DNA of 64,000 nucleotides from Vibrio splendidus (GCF_003345295.1 NZ_CP031055.1:2542001-2606000); one strand, 5' to 3'; numbered from the stretch's first letter, positions 24,947 through 34,249 are shown. Numbers and translations are program-made. The notes: generated by a model not told the origin, from the letters alone.

Positions 24947-27067
24947 TTACTCAGCAGCAGGTGCTTCGCCTTCAGCTGGCGTTTCAACTGCTTCTTTCAT
25001 GCTCAGACGTACACGGCCTTGACGGTCAATTTCAAGAACCTTAACTGGTACTTCTTGACCTTCAGTTAGGTAGTCAGACACTTTCTCAACACGCTTATCA
25101 GCGATTTGAGAGATGTGTACTAGACCATCTTTACCTGGAAGGATAGTAACGAATGCACCGAAGTCAGCTAGACGAGCAACTTTACCTTGGTAAATGCGGC
25201 CAACTTCAACTTCAGCAGTGATCTCTTCGATACGGCGGATAGCTTCTTGAGCAGCTGCGCCTTCAGTAGCAGCAATCTTGATTGTGCCATCGTCTTCGAT
25301 TTCGATTGTAGTTCCCGTTTCTTCACAAAGAGCACGGATAACTGCACCGCCTTTACCGATAACATCTTTGATCTTATCAGAGCTGATTTTCATTGTGTGG
25401 ATACGTGGAGCGAATTCAGAGATGTCTTCACGAGCACCAGAGATAGCTTCATCCATTACAGAAAGGATGTGCTTACGTGCACCTTGCGCTTGGTTAAGAG
25501 CAATTTGCATGATCTCTTTAGTGATACCTTCGATCTTGATGTCCATTTGAAGTGCAGTGATACCAGCGTTAGTACCTGCTACTTTAAAGTCCATGTCACC
25601 TAGGTGATCTTCGTCGCCAAGGATGTCAGAAAGAACAACGAAATCGTCGCCTTCTTTAACAAGACCCATTGCGATACCCGCAACAGAAGCTTTGATTGGA
25701 ACACCAGCATCCATAAGCGCTAGAGATGTACCACATACAGAAGCCATTGAAGAAGAACCGTTAGATTCAGTGATTTCCGATACAACACGAACTGTGTATG
25801 GGAATTCGTCAACAGAAGGCATTACTGCTTGGATACCACGTTTAGCAAGCTTACCGTGACCAATTTCACGACGCTTAGGAGAACCAACGAAACCAGTCTC
25901 ACCAACACAGTATGGAGGGAAGTTGTAGTGTAGAAGGAAGTTGTCTTTCTTCTCACCCATTAAGCTGTCGATGATTTGTGCATCACGTTGTGTACCAAGC
26001 GTTGCAGTAACAAGTGCTTGAGTTTCACCACGAGTGAATAGAGAAGAACCGTGTGTACGTGGAAGAACACCAGTACGTACGTCTAGCGCACGAACCATGT
26101 CTTTTTCACGGCCATCGATACGTGGGTTGCCAGCAATGATGCGGCTACGTACTACGTTTTTCTCTAGAGAACCAAGCATGCCGCGGATTTCGCGCTCATC
26201 TAGGTTTTCGTCTTGTGCAATTAGAGCTTCAACAGTGTCGTTCTTGATTGCGCCAACTTGCTCGTAACGAGCCATTTTCTCAGTGATCTGGTACGCGTCA
26301 GATAGACGAGTTTCAGCTTGCTCAGCAACTTTAGCTTTAAGCTCAGTGTTAACTGCTGGCGCTTCCCAGTTCCAAGATGGAGTTGCAACTTCAGCTGCAA
26401 ATTCGTTGATCGCTTTGATTACAACTTGTTGTTGGTCGTGACCATAAACAACAGCTGAAAGCATTTCTTCTTCAGATAGGTTATCTGCTTCAGATTCAAC
26501 CATAAGTACTGCGCCTTCTGTACCAGACACAACTAGGTCTAGTTTAGAGTTTTCAAGCTCAGTATTTGATGGGTTAAGAACAAGTTCGCCGTCGATGTGA
26601 CCAACACGTGCAGCACCGATAGGACCATTGAATGGAGCACCAGAGATAGCAAGCGCAGCAGACGTTGCGATCATAGTGATCATGTCTGGGTTTACGTCAG
26701 GGTTGATAGAAACAACCGTAGCGATAACTTGAACTTCGTTTTTAAACGCACTTGGGAAAAGTGGACGAATTGGACGGTCAATCAGACGAGCTGTTAGCGT
26801 TTCGCCTTCAGAAGGACGACCTTCACGCTTGAAGAAACCACCAGGGATTTTACCCGCAGCGTATGTACGCTCTTGGTAGTTAACTGTTAGAGGGAAGAAA
26901 TCTTGGCCTGCAACAGCTTCTTTCTTAGCAACAACAGAAACGAATACTGATGTATCGTCCATAGTCGCCATTACAGCAGCAGTAGCTTGACGTGCCATTA
27001 CGCCCGTTTCTAGAGTAACGGTGTGGTTACCGTACTGGAACGATTTTACAACTGGTTTTTCAAACAT
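24947..27067 (-). CDS. pnp: polyribonucleotide nucleotidyltransferase (PNPase)
   Basis: 3'-to-5' phosphorolytic exoribonuclease and degradosome partner. The 706-residue protein has two RNase PH domains (about 10-225 and 310-545), a KH domain with IGKGGAVIRAL (about 563-573) and an S1 domain near 620-690 with GRIYQGKVARLADFGAFV (quoted within limits). Catalytic-core motifs such as RGETQALVTATLG and FPPYCVGETGF are intact. The tail is short and Ala/Glu/Pro rich. It lies downstream of rpsO with a structured leader in between that probably mediates autocontrol. Confidence 0.97.
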   Translation of the reverse strand: MFEKPVVKSFQYGNHTVTLETGVMARQATAAVMATMDDTSVFVSVVAKKEAVAGQDFFPLTVNYQERTYAAGKIPGGFFKREGRPSEGETLTARLIDRPIRPLFPSAFKNEVQVIATVVSINPDVNPDMITMIATSAALAISGAPFNGPIGAARVGHIDGELVLNPSNTELENSKLDLVVSGTEGAVLMVESEADNLSEEEMLSAVVYGHDQQQVVIKAINEFAAEVATPSWNWEAPAVNTELKAKVAEQAETRLSDAYQITEKMARYEQVGAIKNDTVEALIAQDENLDEREIRGMLGSLEKNVVRSRIIAGNPRIDGREKDMVRALDVRTGVLPRTHGSSLFTRGETQALVTATLGTQRDAQIIDSLMGEKKDNFLLHYNFPPYCVGETGFVGSPKRREIGHGKLAKRGIQAVMPSVDEFPYTVRVVSEITESNGSSSMASVCGTSLALMDAGVPIKASVAGIAMGLVKEGDDFVVLSDILGDEDHLGDMDFKVAGTNAGITALQMDIKIEGITKEIMQIALNQAQGARKHILSVMDEAISGAREDISEFAPRIHTMKISSDKIKDVIGKGGAVIRALCEETGTTIEIEDDGTIKIAATEGAAAQEAIRRIEEITAEVEVGRIYQGKVARLADFGAFVTILPGKDGLVHISQIADKRVEKVSDYLTEGQEVPVKVLEIDRQGRVRLSMKEAVETPAEGEAPAAE

Positions 27068-27394
27068 TGTATATCCTTAGCTCTAAAGTCATGACTTTAG
27101 ATTAAGTGAAGATTGACTCAAGATATTACCAATCGCGACTAGTGAAAAGAGACTTGGGAATGATGCTTCTTTGTATGAGTTCATACGCCGAATTAAGACC
27201 AAATCCGCCTTTGAATAGTCGCGACCTATTGGCCGACATCTGTGACTGTAACGTCTTGAGAGGTTGATTGCCCAGCGTTGAAAACGCATAGGCGGGCGTA
27301 GTATAAACTATTTTTATTAGGAGAGATATTTCCTATCAGAAAAAGCCAGATGATATTCTGTGCATCCGGCCAAACATTTTCTTACAGGCACAAA
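27068..27394 (-). promoter_or_regulatory. pnp 5' leader with long imperfect hairpin
   Basis: A 327-bp non-coding stretch. Paired segments are CTCAAGA (27117-27123) with TCTTGAG (27254-27260), CCAA plus TCGCGACTA (27129-27141) with TAGTCGCGA and TTGG (27216-27232), together a long two-part stem. A second, perfect small hairpin CTAAAGTC-AT-GACTTTAG lies at 27083-27100, just before the ribosome binding site AAGGAT. E. coli pnp mRNA has the same plan, cut by RNase III and then degraded by PNPase. The structure is seen; the mechanism is transferred by analogy. Confidence 0.75.
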
Positions 27395-27418
27395 AAAAGG
27401 AGCATAAATGCTCCTTTT
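27395..27418. terminator. terminator after rpsO
   Basis: A 10-bp perfect stem AAAAGGAGCA / TGCTCCTTTT with loop TAAA, 29 bp after rpsO. Confidence 0.9.
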
Positions 27419-27446
27419 CTTCAAACTGTCTTTGCAGACATCGCTA

Positions 27447-27716
27447 TTAGCGACGTAGGCCTAGACGCTTGATTAGGTCTTGGTAACGAGTAAGGTTTTT
27501 GCCTTTCAAGTAATCAAGAAGCTTACGACGGCTAGAAACCATACGTAATAGACCACGACGGCTGTGGTGATCGTGTTTGTGCGCTTTGAAGTGACCTTGT
27601 AGGTGGTTGATAGAAGCAGTAAGTAGTGCTACTTGTACTTCTGGTGAACCTGTGTCGCCTTCAGATTGTGCGTATTCTGCAACGATTGCTGCTTTAGTTT
27701 CTGCATTCAGAGACAT
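27447..27716 (-). CDS. rpsO: 30S ribosomal protein S15
   Basis: 89-residue primary rRNA-binding protein of the small subunit. The core HLQGHFKAHKHDHHSRRGLL and the ending QDLIKRLGLRR are standard for S15. GGAG precedes the start at good spacing. It is upstream of pnp, as in E. coli, and separated from truB by its own terminator and promoter region. Confidence 0.98.
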   Translation of the reverse strand: MSLNAETKAAIVAEYAQSEGDTGSPEVQVALLTASINHLQGHFKAHKHDHHSRRGLLRMVSSRRKLLDYLKGKNLTRYQDLIKRLGLRR

Positions 27717-27845
27717 AAATCTCTCCTGATAAGAGTAAGTTTATATTTGTAGCAGCCAATCTCTGATTCAGCCGCTACGCGAGCCGAGGATTATAGGGAA
27801 GTTTACGAGTTGGTGCAATAACAATCGAACTGATGGAAAACGAAA

Positions 27846-27877
27846 AAAGCGAACCATTAAAATTAAGGGCTCGCTTT
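27846..27877 (-). terminator. truB terminator
   Basis: In the leftward RNA, AAAGCGAGCC pairs with GGUUCGCUUU (10 bp including one G-U), loop of 12, followed by UUUCGUUUU. It lies 57 bp after truB. Confidence 0.75.
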
Positions 27878-27934
27878 CTATATTATTTACTCGTCTTTCA
27901 CGACTCAGCGCTAATATCTGACTCGATTTAAACG

Positions 27935-28888
27935 TTACGCTTGTGGCTCTTCATCTCTGAAAACAACCAAACGTTTCGGTGCAACTCGGCCATCTTCAGC
28001 AATTTGAGCAACCCCAACAAACAGCTTCTCTTCACCGCTTGTCATGCGAACGGTACCTTCAGCAGGAGCGCCTGCGACTTGAACGGGCATACCGTGCTGA
28101 ACAAGATCAGTCAGTTCCGCATTCAAGTTAACTTCAGGTAAGTCTTCTACAGCGGTGTCCATTGGCATTAACAATGGATCAAGCAACTCTTTAGGTGCAA
28201 TCTCTTGCGCTTGTGCTTGCTCTAGAATTTCGTTCAGCTGTTCCAAGGTAACCATGCGTTCATACGGGTACTTTGCAACACCAGTACGACGAAGCATTGT
28301 CACGTGAGCACCACAACCTAGCATTTCACCAAGATCGTCGGTAATTGTGCGGATGTAAGTACCTTTAGAACAATGTACTTCCATCTCAACTTCATCACCT
28401 TCAAAGCGAAGTAGCTCAATAGAATACACAGTGATCTTGCGAGACTCACGAGGCACTTCGATACCTGCACGTGCATATTCATACAAAGGCTTACCTTGAT
28501 ACTTCAATGCTGAGAACATTGATGGAATCTGGTCGGTTTCACCTTTGAAGCTTGCAATGCAGCGTTCAAGTTGCTCTTGAGTAACGTTGATTTCACGCGT
28601 TTCAACCACTTCACCATCAGAATCTGAGGTGTTGGTACGCTCACCAAGCTTCGCGACAACAACGTAGCGCTTATCAGAATCTAGAAGAAACTGAGAGAAC
28701 TTCGTTGCTTCACCAAGACAAATTGGCAGCATGCCAGTCGCAAGAGGATCCAGAGCACCGGTGTGCCCTGCCTTCTCTGCAAAGTAAATACGCTTTACTT
28801 TTTGCAGTGCGTCATTAGATGAAATGCCTGTTGGCTTATCTAATAGAATTACCCCATTTATAGGGCGACCTTTACGACGGCGAGCCAT
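27935..28888 (-). CDS. truB: tRNA pseudouridine(55) synthase
   Basis: Makes pseudouridine 55 in the T-loop of tRNAs. The 317-residue protein has the catalytic Asp in HTGALDPLATGMLPICLGEA (about 43-62). The KGTYIRTITDDLG motif (about 178-190) and a C-terminal PUA-like region are present. Its ATG overlaps the rbfA stop by one base (TAATG), so translation is coupled. Part of the rimP-nusA-infB-rbfA-truB operon. Confidence 0.96.
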   Translation of the reverse strand: MARRRKGRPINGVILLDKPTGISSNDALQKVKRIYFAEKAGHTGALDPLATGMLPICLGEATKFSQFLLDSDKRYVVVAKLGERTNTSDSDGEVVETREINVTQEQLERCIASFKGETDQIPSMFSALKYQGKPLYEYARAGIEVPRESRKITVYSIELLRFEGDEVEMEVHCSKGTYIRTITDDLGEMLGCGAHVTMLRRTGVAKYPYERMVTLEQLNEILEQAQAQEIAPKELLDPLLMPMDTAVEDLPEVNLNAELTDLVQHGMPVQVAGAPAEGTVRMTSGEEKLFVGVAQIAEDGRVAPKRLVVFRDEEPQA

Positions 28889-29301
28889 TACTCTTCATCC
28901 TTAGACTGAGTTTCGTCAGTGCGGCCAGATTCTTCTTGCTTACGCTTGTCATCGTTCAGTACTTCACTTACTAGGTTAGACATACGCATGCCTTCTACCA
29001 ATGTGTTGTCGTAAGTAAAACGAACTTCAGGTGTTAGACGGTGACGAATACGCTTGCCAAGAGCCATACGAACTGGCACTTCATGCTCTTTAAGAGCAGC
29101 AAGACATGATTCAGGTGTTTGCTCACCGATACATAGGAAAGTCACGAACACTTTTGCGTATGCAAGGTCACGAGACACTTCGACATCTGAAATAGTTACC
29201 ATACCAATGCGTGAGTCACGAACTTCACGTTGGAGGATAAGTGCGAGCTCTTTTTGAAGCTGCTGAGACACACGTTGTGTGCGGCTAAATTCTTTTGACA
29301 T
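28888..29301 (-). CDS. rbfA: ribosome-binding factor A
   Basis: Cold-shock associated 30S maturation factor with a KH-like fold. The 137 residues start MSKEFSRTQRVSQQLQKELA and carry the conserved RVRHRLTPEVRFTYD-like segment (here RIRHRLTPEVRFTYDNTL). The C-terminal 20 residues are charged and variable. A very strong RNA hairpin lies 22 bp upstream of its start. It is followed with 1-bp overlap by truB. Confidence 0.95.
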   Translation of the reverse strand: MSKEFSRTQRVSQQLQKELALILQREVRDSRIGMVTISDVEVSRDLAYAKVFVTFLCIGEQTPESCLAALKEHEVPVRMALGKRIRHRLTPEVRFTYDNTLVEGMRMSNLVSEVLNDDKRKQEESGRTDETQSKDEE

Positions 29302-29322
29302 TTTCTTTTCTCACTTAGAAAG

Positions 29323-29395
29323 ATGGGGGGCTTGGTAATTACCAGCCCCCCATGGTGTATTCAACAACCGATTACTTATTACCTTTACAGGTAAT
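29323..29395 (-). other. strong hairpins in the infB-rbfA gap
   Basis: ATGGGGGGC (29323-29331) pairs with GCCCCCCAT (29345-29353) around the 12-bp palindrome TGGTAATTACCA, with one extra T; a nearly perfect 15-bp stem. A second stem ATTACCT / AGGTAAT with loop TTAC is at 29378-29395. No long U-run follows, so these look like RNase processing or translational control elements rather than terminators. Confidence 0.75.
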
Positions 29396-29435
29396 GTTAG
29401 TAACCTTAGTCAATATGTCGAGTCGTACTGACTGA

Positions 29436-32126
29436 TTAGTCTAGAGTACGTTTAACTTCAACAATTTCGAATACTTCGATCTGGTCACCAACGCGAACGT
29501 CGTTGTAGTTCTTAACGCCGATACCACACTCGTAACCATTTTTAACTTCTTGAACGTCATCTTTAAAGCGACGAAGTGACTCTAGTTCACCTTCGTAGAT
29601 AACAACGTTTTCGCGAAGTACGCGGATTGGGCTGCTACGCTTAATCGTACCTTCAGTAACGATACAACCAGCGATTGCACCAAGTTTAGGCGACTTAAAT
29701 ACGTCACGAACTTGAGCAAGACCAATGATCTCTTGACGGAATTCAGGAGCAAGCATACCGCCCATCGCCTGTTTCACTTCGTCGATCAGTTGGTAAATGA
29801 TTGAGTAGTAACGTAGATCTAGGTTTTCATTCTGAACAGTACCACGCGCAGTTGCGTCAGCACGAACGTTGAAACCAAGGATGATAGCGTTAGAAGCGGC
29901 TGCAAGAGTTGCATCAGTTTCCGTAATACCACCAACACCAGAACCTACGATGTTAACTTTAACTTCGTCAGTTGACAGTTTCAGTAGAGAGTCAGCAATT
30001 GCTTCTACAGAACCTTGAACGTCAGCTTTAAGTACAACGTTAAGTTCAGCAACTTCACCAGCCGTCATATTCGCGAACATGTTCTCTAGTTTCGCTTTTT
30101 GTTGGCGAGCTAGTTTAACATCACGGAATTTACCTTGACGGTAGTTCGCAACTTCACGCGCTTTACGCTCATCGCGTACAACCGTTGCTTCATCACCTGA
30201 AGCAGGAACGCCAGAAAGACCTAGAATTTCTACAGGGATAGATGGACCTGCAGTTTCGATGTCTTTACCGTTTTCATCACGCATTGCACGAACACGGCCG
30301 TACTCTTGACCACAAAGAACGATGTCGCCTTTGTTTAGAGTACCAGACTGTACTAGTACTGTTGCAACTGGACCGCGACCTTTATCAAGACGAGATTCAA
30401 CAACAACACCAGATGCCATGCCTTCTTTAACCGCTGTAAGCTCAAGAACTTCAGACTGAAGAAGGATAGCTTCTAGAAGACCATCGATGTTTGTACCTTG
30501 TTTTGCAGAGATGTGAACGAAGATGTTCTCACCGCCCCATTCTTCAGGGATAACGTCGTATTGAGCTAGCTCATTCTTAACGTTGTCTGGGTTTGCACCC
30601 TCTTTGTCGATCTTGTTCACAGCAACAATCAGAGGAACACCTGCCGCTTTCGCGTGCTGGATAGCTTCGATTGTTTGTGGCATTACGCCATCATCAGCGG
30701 CAACAACAAGTACAACGATATCTGTCGCTTGAGCACCACGAGCACGCATAGCTGTAAACGCCGCGTGTCCAGGAGTGTCAAGGAACGTGATCATGCCGTT
30801 GTCAGTATCTACGTGGTAAGCACCAATGTGCTGTGTGATACCGCCAGCTTCGCCAGACGCAACGTGTGCTTTACGAATGTAATCAAGTGTAGAAGTTTTA
30901 CCGTGGTCAACGTGACCCATGATAGTAACAACAGGAGCACGACCTTCTGCGACAGCATCGCTATCACGGTCAGCTAGCACTGCTTCTTCTAGTTCGTTTT
31001 CTTTACGTAGGATAACCTTGTGGCCCATTTCTTCAGCAACAAGTTGTGCTGTTTCTTGGTCGATCACTTGGTTGATAGTCGCCATAGCGCCCATCTTCAT
31101 CATTACTTTGATAACTTCAGTTGCTTTAACTGACATTTTGCTAGCCAGTTCAGAAACAACGATAGTTTCGCCAATAGCAACATCAGATTTAGCAACAGTT
31201 GCTGACTTATCGAAGCCTTGCTGCATTGAAGTTGGTTTAGCAAGCTTACCTTTACCGCCACGACCACGTTGGTTACGACCACCACGGTTGTTGCCAGGTT
31301 GAGCTGCTGGAGCAGGTTTCTTCTTGCGACGACGAGGAGCTTTCTCATCTTTTTTATCAGCCGCATCTTCTGCTTCACGAGCATAAGTAGAAGTAGTCAC
31401 ATGGTAATCCGCAGATTTCTCTTGCTCTTTCTTCTTCTTCTCTTCTTCAGACCAACGTTCTTGGTTTTCTTCTGCTAACTTACGAGCTTCCTCAACAAGC
31501 TTAGCTGCTTCAGCTTCGGCTTTACGAGTTGCTTCTTGCTCTTGACGAGTTTTAAGTTCATCCGCTTCTTTTTTCGCTTGTGCGTTAGCGTCTGCATTTT
31601 TTGAATTCATGTCTTTTTTAGCCTTTTCAGCTTGTGCGCGTTGAGCCTTCTCTTCAGAATCACGTTTTGCATCCGCTTCACGTGTTACTTTTTCTTCGGC
31701 TTCGCGCTGTGCTTTCTCTGCAGCATCACGTTTCGCTTGCTCTTCAGCATCGCGTTGTGCTTTCTCTTCCACTTCACGATTAGCTACTTCCTCAGCTTCA
31801 CGTTTCGCTTCATCTTCAATAGTGCTGCGCTTCACGTAAGTACGCTTTTTACGTACCTCTACTTGAACATCCTTACTCTTACCGCCTCCAGCGGCAACAC
31901 TTAGCGTGCTGCGGGTCTTGCGTTGAAGAGTTAAACGAGTCGGTTCTGTTTCGCCTGAAGTATCGCCATGCTCCTTTTTAAGGTGCGTTAGCAATGTTTG
32001 CTTCTCTGAATCAGTCACTTGATCCGACCCTGCTTTCTTCATTCCTGCATCAGCAAGTTGTTCAATTAAGCGGTCAACTGGCGTACCAATCTCTTCACTC
32101 AGTGCTTTAACTGTTAATTGTGTCAT
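29436..32126 (-). CDS. infB: translation initiation factor IF-2
   Basis: GTPase that places initiator tRNA on the 30S subunit. It is 896 residues. The N-terminal IF2-N motif (VKALSEEIGTPVDRLIEQLA) is followed by a long charged Ala/Glu/Lys/Arg-rich region (about 100-270) and a basic Gly-rich stretch. The G domain (about 400-565) shows GHVDHGKTS, DTPGHAAFT and NKID. Domains C1 and C2 complete the protein, ending EIVEVKRTLD. It lies 22 bp after nusA. The initiator tRNA gene heads the same operon. Confidence 0.97.
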   Translation of the reverse strand: MTQLTVKALSEEIGTPVDRLIEQLADAGMKKAGSDQVTDSEKQTLLTHLKKEHGDTSGETEPTRLTLQRKTRSTLSVAAGGGKSKDVQVEVRKKRTYVKRSTIEDEAKREAEEVANREVEEKAQRDAEEQAKRDAAEKAQREAEEKVTREADAKRDSEEKAQRAQAEKAKKDMNSKNADANAQAKKEADELKTRQEQEATRKAEAEAAKLVEEARKLAEENQERWSEEEKKKKEQEKSADYHVTTSTYAREAEDAADKKDEKAPRRRKKKPAPAAQPGNNRGGRNQRGRGGKGKLAKPTSMQQGFDKSATVAKSDVAIGETIVVSELASKMSVKATEVIKVMMKMGAMATINQVIDQETAQLVAEEMGHKVILRKENELEEAVLADRDSDAVAEGRAPVVTIMGHVDHGKTSTLDYIRKAHVASGEAGGITQHIGAYHVDTDNGMITFLDTPGHAAFTAMRARGAQATDIVVLVVAADDGVMPQTIEAIQHAKAAGVPLIVAVNKIDKEGANPDNVKNELAQYDVIPEEWGGENIFVHISAKQGTNIDGLLEAILLQSEVLELTAVKEGMASGVVVESRLDKGRGPVATVLVQSGTLNKGDIVLCGQEYGRVRAMRDENGKDIETAGPSIPVEILGLSGVPASGDEATVVRDERKAREVANYRQGKFRDVKLARQQKAKLENMFANMTAGEVAELNVVLKADVQGSVEAIADSLLKLSTDEVKVNIVGSGVGGITETDATLAAASNAIILGFNVRADATARGTVQNENLDLRYYSIIYQLIDEVKQAMGGMLAPEFRQEIIGLAQVRDVFKSPKLGAIAGCIVTEGTIKRSSPIRVLRENVVIYEGELESLRRFKDDVQEVKNGYECGIGVKNYNDVRVGDQIEVFEIVEVKRTLD

Positions 32127-32148
32127 ACCGCTTTCTCTCCTTGCTGAA

Positions 32149-33636
32149 TTATTCTTCGTCGCCGAACCAACAGATGTTACGCGCAGCCATAATCAGCTCG
32201 CCTGCTCGCTCTGCAGTTAGGTCTTCGATGCCTTCTAGTTCATCAACGCCTTGGTCAGCTAGGTCTTCCAATGTCGCAACGCCTTTTGCTGCTAGCTTGT
32301 AAGCCATTTCACGCTCAAGACCTTCAAGTGCAAGTAAGTCTTCAGCAGGCTCAACACCGTCGAAAGTCTCTTCTTTCGCTAGCGCTAGAGTAGTCAGTGC
32401 GTCTTTCGCGCGGTTACGTAGTTCTTCAACGATACCTTCGTCTAGACCGTCTACTTCAAGAAGCTCGTTCACTGGAACGTATGCCACTTCTTCAAGTGTA
32501 GAGAAGCCTTCTTCAACAAGCATTTGAGCAAAGTCTTCTTCAATGTCTAGGTGCTTCATGAAGTTTTCAATAGAAGCAACTGCTTCTTCTTGGTGCTTCT
32601 TCTCTAGATCAGCAACAGTCATTACATTCAGTTCCCAACCCGTTAGTTGAGAAGCTAGACGTACGTTTTGACCGCTACGGCCAATCGCTTGTGCCAGGTT
32701 ATCGGCTTCAACAGCGATGTCCATAGAGTGTGCATCTTCATCAACGATGATTGAAGCAACATCAGCAGGTGCCATTGCGTTAATAACGAACTGAGCTGGG
32801 TTATCGTCCCAAAGAACGATATCGATACGCTCACCGCCAAGATCATTAGAAACAGCTTGTACACGTGCACCACGCATACCAACACACGCACCAACAGGGT
32901 CAATACGTTTGTCGTTTGTTTTCACAGCGATTTTAGCACGAGAACCAGCGTCACGTGCAGCACCTTTAAGTTCAATTAGCTCTTCACCAATCTCAGGCAC
33001 TTCAACGCGGAATAGTTCAGCTAGCATTTCTGGCTTCGAACGAGTAACGAAAAGCTGGAAACCGCGAGCTTCTGGTTTAACTGCGTAAAGAAGACCACGA
33101 ACACGGTCACCTGGACGGAAGTTTTCACGAGGAAGTTGGTCGTCACGAAGGATTACCGCTTCAGCGTTGTTACCTAGATCTAGAATAACTGTGTCACGGT
33201 TAACTTTTTTAACTGCGCCAGTTACGAGCTCGCCTTCGTTGTCAATAAACTGTTCAACGATTTGAGCACGTTCTGCTTCACGTACTTTCTGTACGATAAC
33301 TTGCTTAGCCGTTTGAGTCGTAATACGGTCAAACGTTACTGATTCGATATCATCTTCAATGAAACCGCCAAGTTCGATCTCTGGATCATCGTACTTTGCA
33401 GCTTCAATAGAGATTTCTTTTGTTGGGAATTCAACTTCCTCAACAGCTTCCCAACGGCGGAAAGTTTCGAAATTACCCGTTTTACGGTCAATTTCTACAC
33501 GAACTTCAATTTCTAATTCGCTTTTCTTTTTTGTTGCCGTTGCAAGCGCGATTTCAAGCGCTTCAAAAATACGCTCACGAGGAACTGCTTTCTCATTTGA
33601 AACAGCTTCTACTACCGCCAAAATTTCTTTGTTCAT
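32149..33636 (-). CDS. nusA: transcription termination/antitermination protein NusA
   Basis: RNA polymerase elongation factor affecting pausing, termination and antitermination. The 495-residue protein has the N-terminal RNAP-binding domain (1-130), S1 (about 135-200), KH1 and KH2 (about 200-345; GACVGMRGARVQAV, AIGRSGQNVRLAS) and two C-terminal acidic helix-hairpin-helix repeats (about 365-490). It lies 35 bp after rimP. In E. coli NusA autoregulates this operon; terminator-like hairpins upstream of rimP fit with that. Confidence 0.97.
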   Translation of the reverse strand: MNKEILAVVEAVSNEKAVPRERIFEALEIALATATKKKSELEIEVRVEIDRKTGNFETFRRWEAVEEVEFPTKEISIEAAKYDDPEIELGGFIEDDIESVTFDRITTQTAKQVIVQKVREAERAQIVEQFIDNEGELVTGAVKKVNRDTVILDLGNNAEAVILRDDQLPRENFRPGDRVRGLLYAVKPEARGFQLFVTRSKPEMLAELFRVEVPEIGEELIELKGAARDAGSRAKIAVKTNDKRIDPVGACVGMRGARVQAVSNDLGGERIDIVLWDDNPAQFVINAMAPADVASIIVDEDAHSMDIAVEADNLAQAIGRSGQNVRLASQLTGWELNVMTVADLEKKHQEEAVASIENFMKHLDIEEDFAQMLVEEGFSTLEEVAYVPVNELLEVDGLDEGIVEELRNRAKDALTTLALAKEETFDGVEPAEDLLALEGLEREMAYKLAAKGVATLEDLADQGVDELEGIEDLTAERAGELIMAARNICWFGDEE

Positions 33637-33671
33637 TAATCTAGCCTCTTAAGCTCTTCTCTCTAGGAGAA

Positions 33672-34127
33672 CTAAAATTTAGGGATCAGGTTAGCTTTCG
33701 CAATATTGCTCAGGACGAATTCTTCTTCTTGTCCTTCAACCAATACTTTCACTGTCTCGCCTTCGATAGATTGGATATCACCTTTCCATTTACGACGGTT
33801 GCCGACAGCCATTTTCAAAACGATGCTTACCTCGTGACCAATAAATTGTTGGTAATGCTCTGCTTTGAACAGTGGTCTCTCTAAACCTGGTGAAGACACT
33901 TCAAGGTTATAAGCCACTGAAATTGGATCTTCAACGTCCATTACGGCACTTACTTGGTGACTAACCTCAGAGCAATCATCTACATTGATACCATTTGGTG
34001 AATCGATGTAAATACGTAGCGTTGAGTGCTCACCAGCACGAATAAATTCTAATCCAACTAACTCATAACCTGATGCTGCTACTGGAGCGTCAAGCATTTC
34101 AGTAAGTTGTCTCTCTAAACCAGTCAT
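33672..34127 (-). CDS. rimP: ribosome maturation factor RimP
   Basis: Factor for 30S assembly. The 151-residue protein contains GYELVGLEFIRAGEHSTLRI and the conserved DDCSEVSHQVSAVMDVEDPI with YNLEVSSPGLERPL, all typical of RimP/YhbC. GGAG lies 8 bp before the start. It is the first protein gene of the nusA operon, 240 bp after the initiator tRNA gene. Confidence 0.96.
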   Translation of the reverse strand: MTGLERQLTEMLDAPVAASGYELVGLEFIRAGEHSTLRIYIDSPNGINVDDCSEVSHQVSAVMDVEDPISVAYNLEVSSPGLERPLFKAEHYQQFIGHEVSIVLKMAVGNRRKWKGDIQSIEGETVKVLVEGQEEEFVLSNIAKANLIPKF

Positions 34128-34143
34128 TTAACCACTCCAGAAA

Positions 34144-34164
34144 CAAAAAAAGGGCTCAAAGCCC
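34144..34164 (-). terminator. terminator-like hairpin directly before rimP
   Basis: Leftward RNA reads GGGCU-UUG-AGCCC followed by seven U and then the rimP ribosome binding site. A short but standard intrinsic terminator form, placed only about 20 bp before the rimP start. It may act as an attenuator for the operon. Confidence 0.65.
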
Positions 34165-34222
34165 AATTTAAATTCCAAGCAAACATTATCATCTAAAGGC
34201 ATTTACAAATGCTTAGATAACA

Positions 34223-34249
34223 AAAAACCCCGTATAAGCCGGGGTTTTT
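34223..34249 (-). terminator. terminator after the initiator tRNA gene
   Basis: A 10-bp perfect stem AAAAACCCCG / CGGGGTTTTT with a 7-nt loop, 116 bp after the tRNA. If fully efficient it would cut rimP-nusA off from the tRNA promoter. Confidence 0.88.

Noticed and set aside
25187..25603. 138-residue plus-strand ORF inside pnp
   Set aside because: Antisense shadow of the conserved PNPase frame.
27089..27289. 66-residue ORF in the pnp leader
   Set aside because: The region forms paired RNA arms of the pnp leader and the ORF has no ribosome binding site.
31103..31478. several ORFs over the charged region of infB
   Set aside because: Low-complexity Lys/Glu/Ala codons create long open frames on both strands; only the IF-2 frame is supported.
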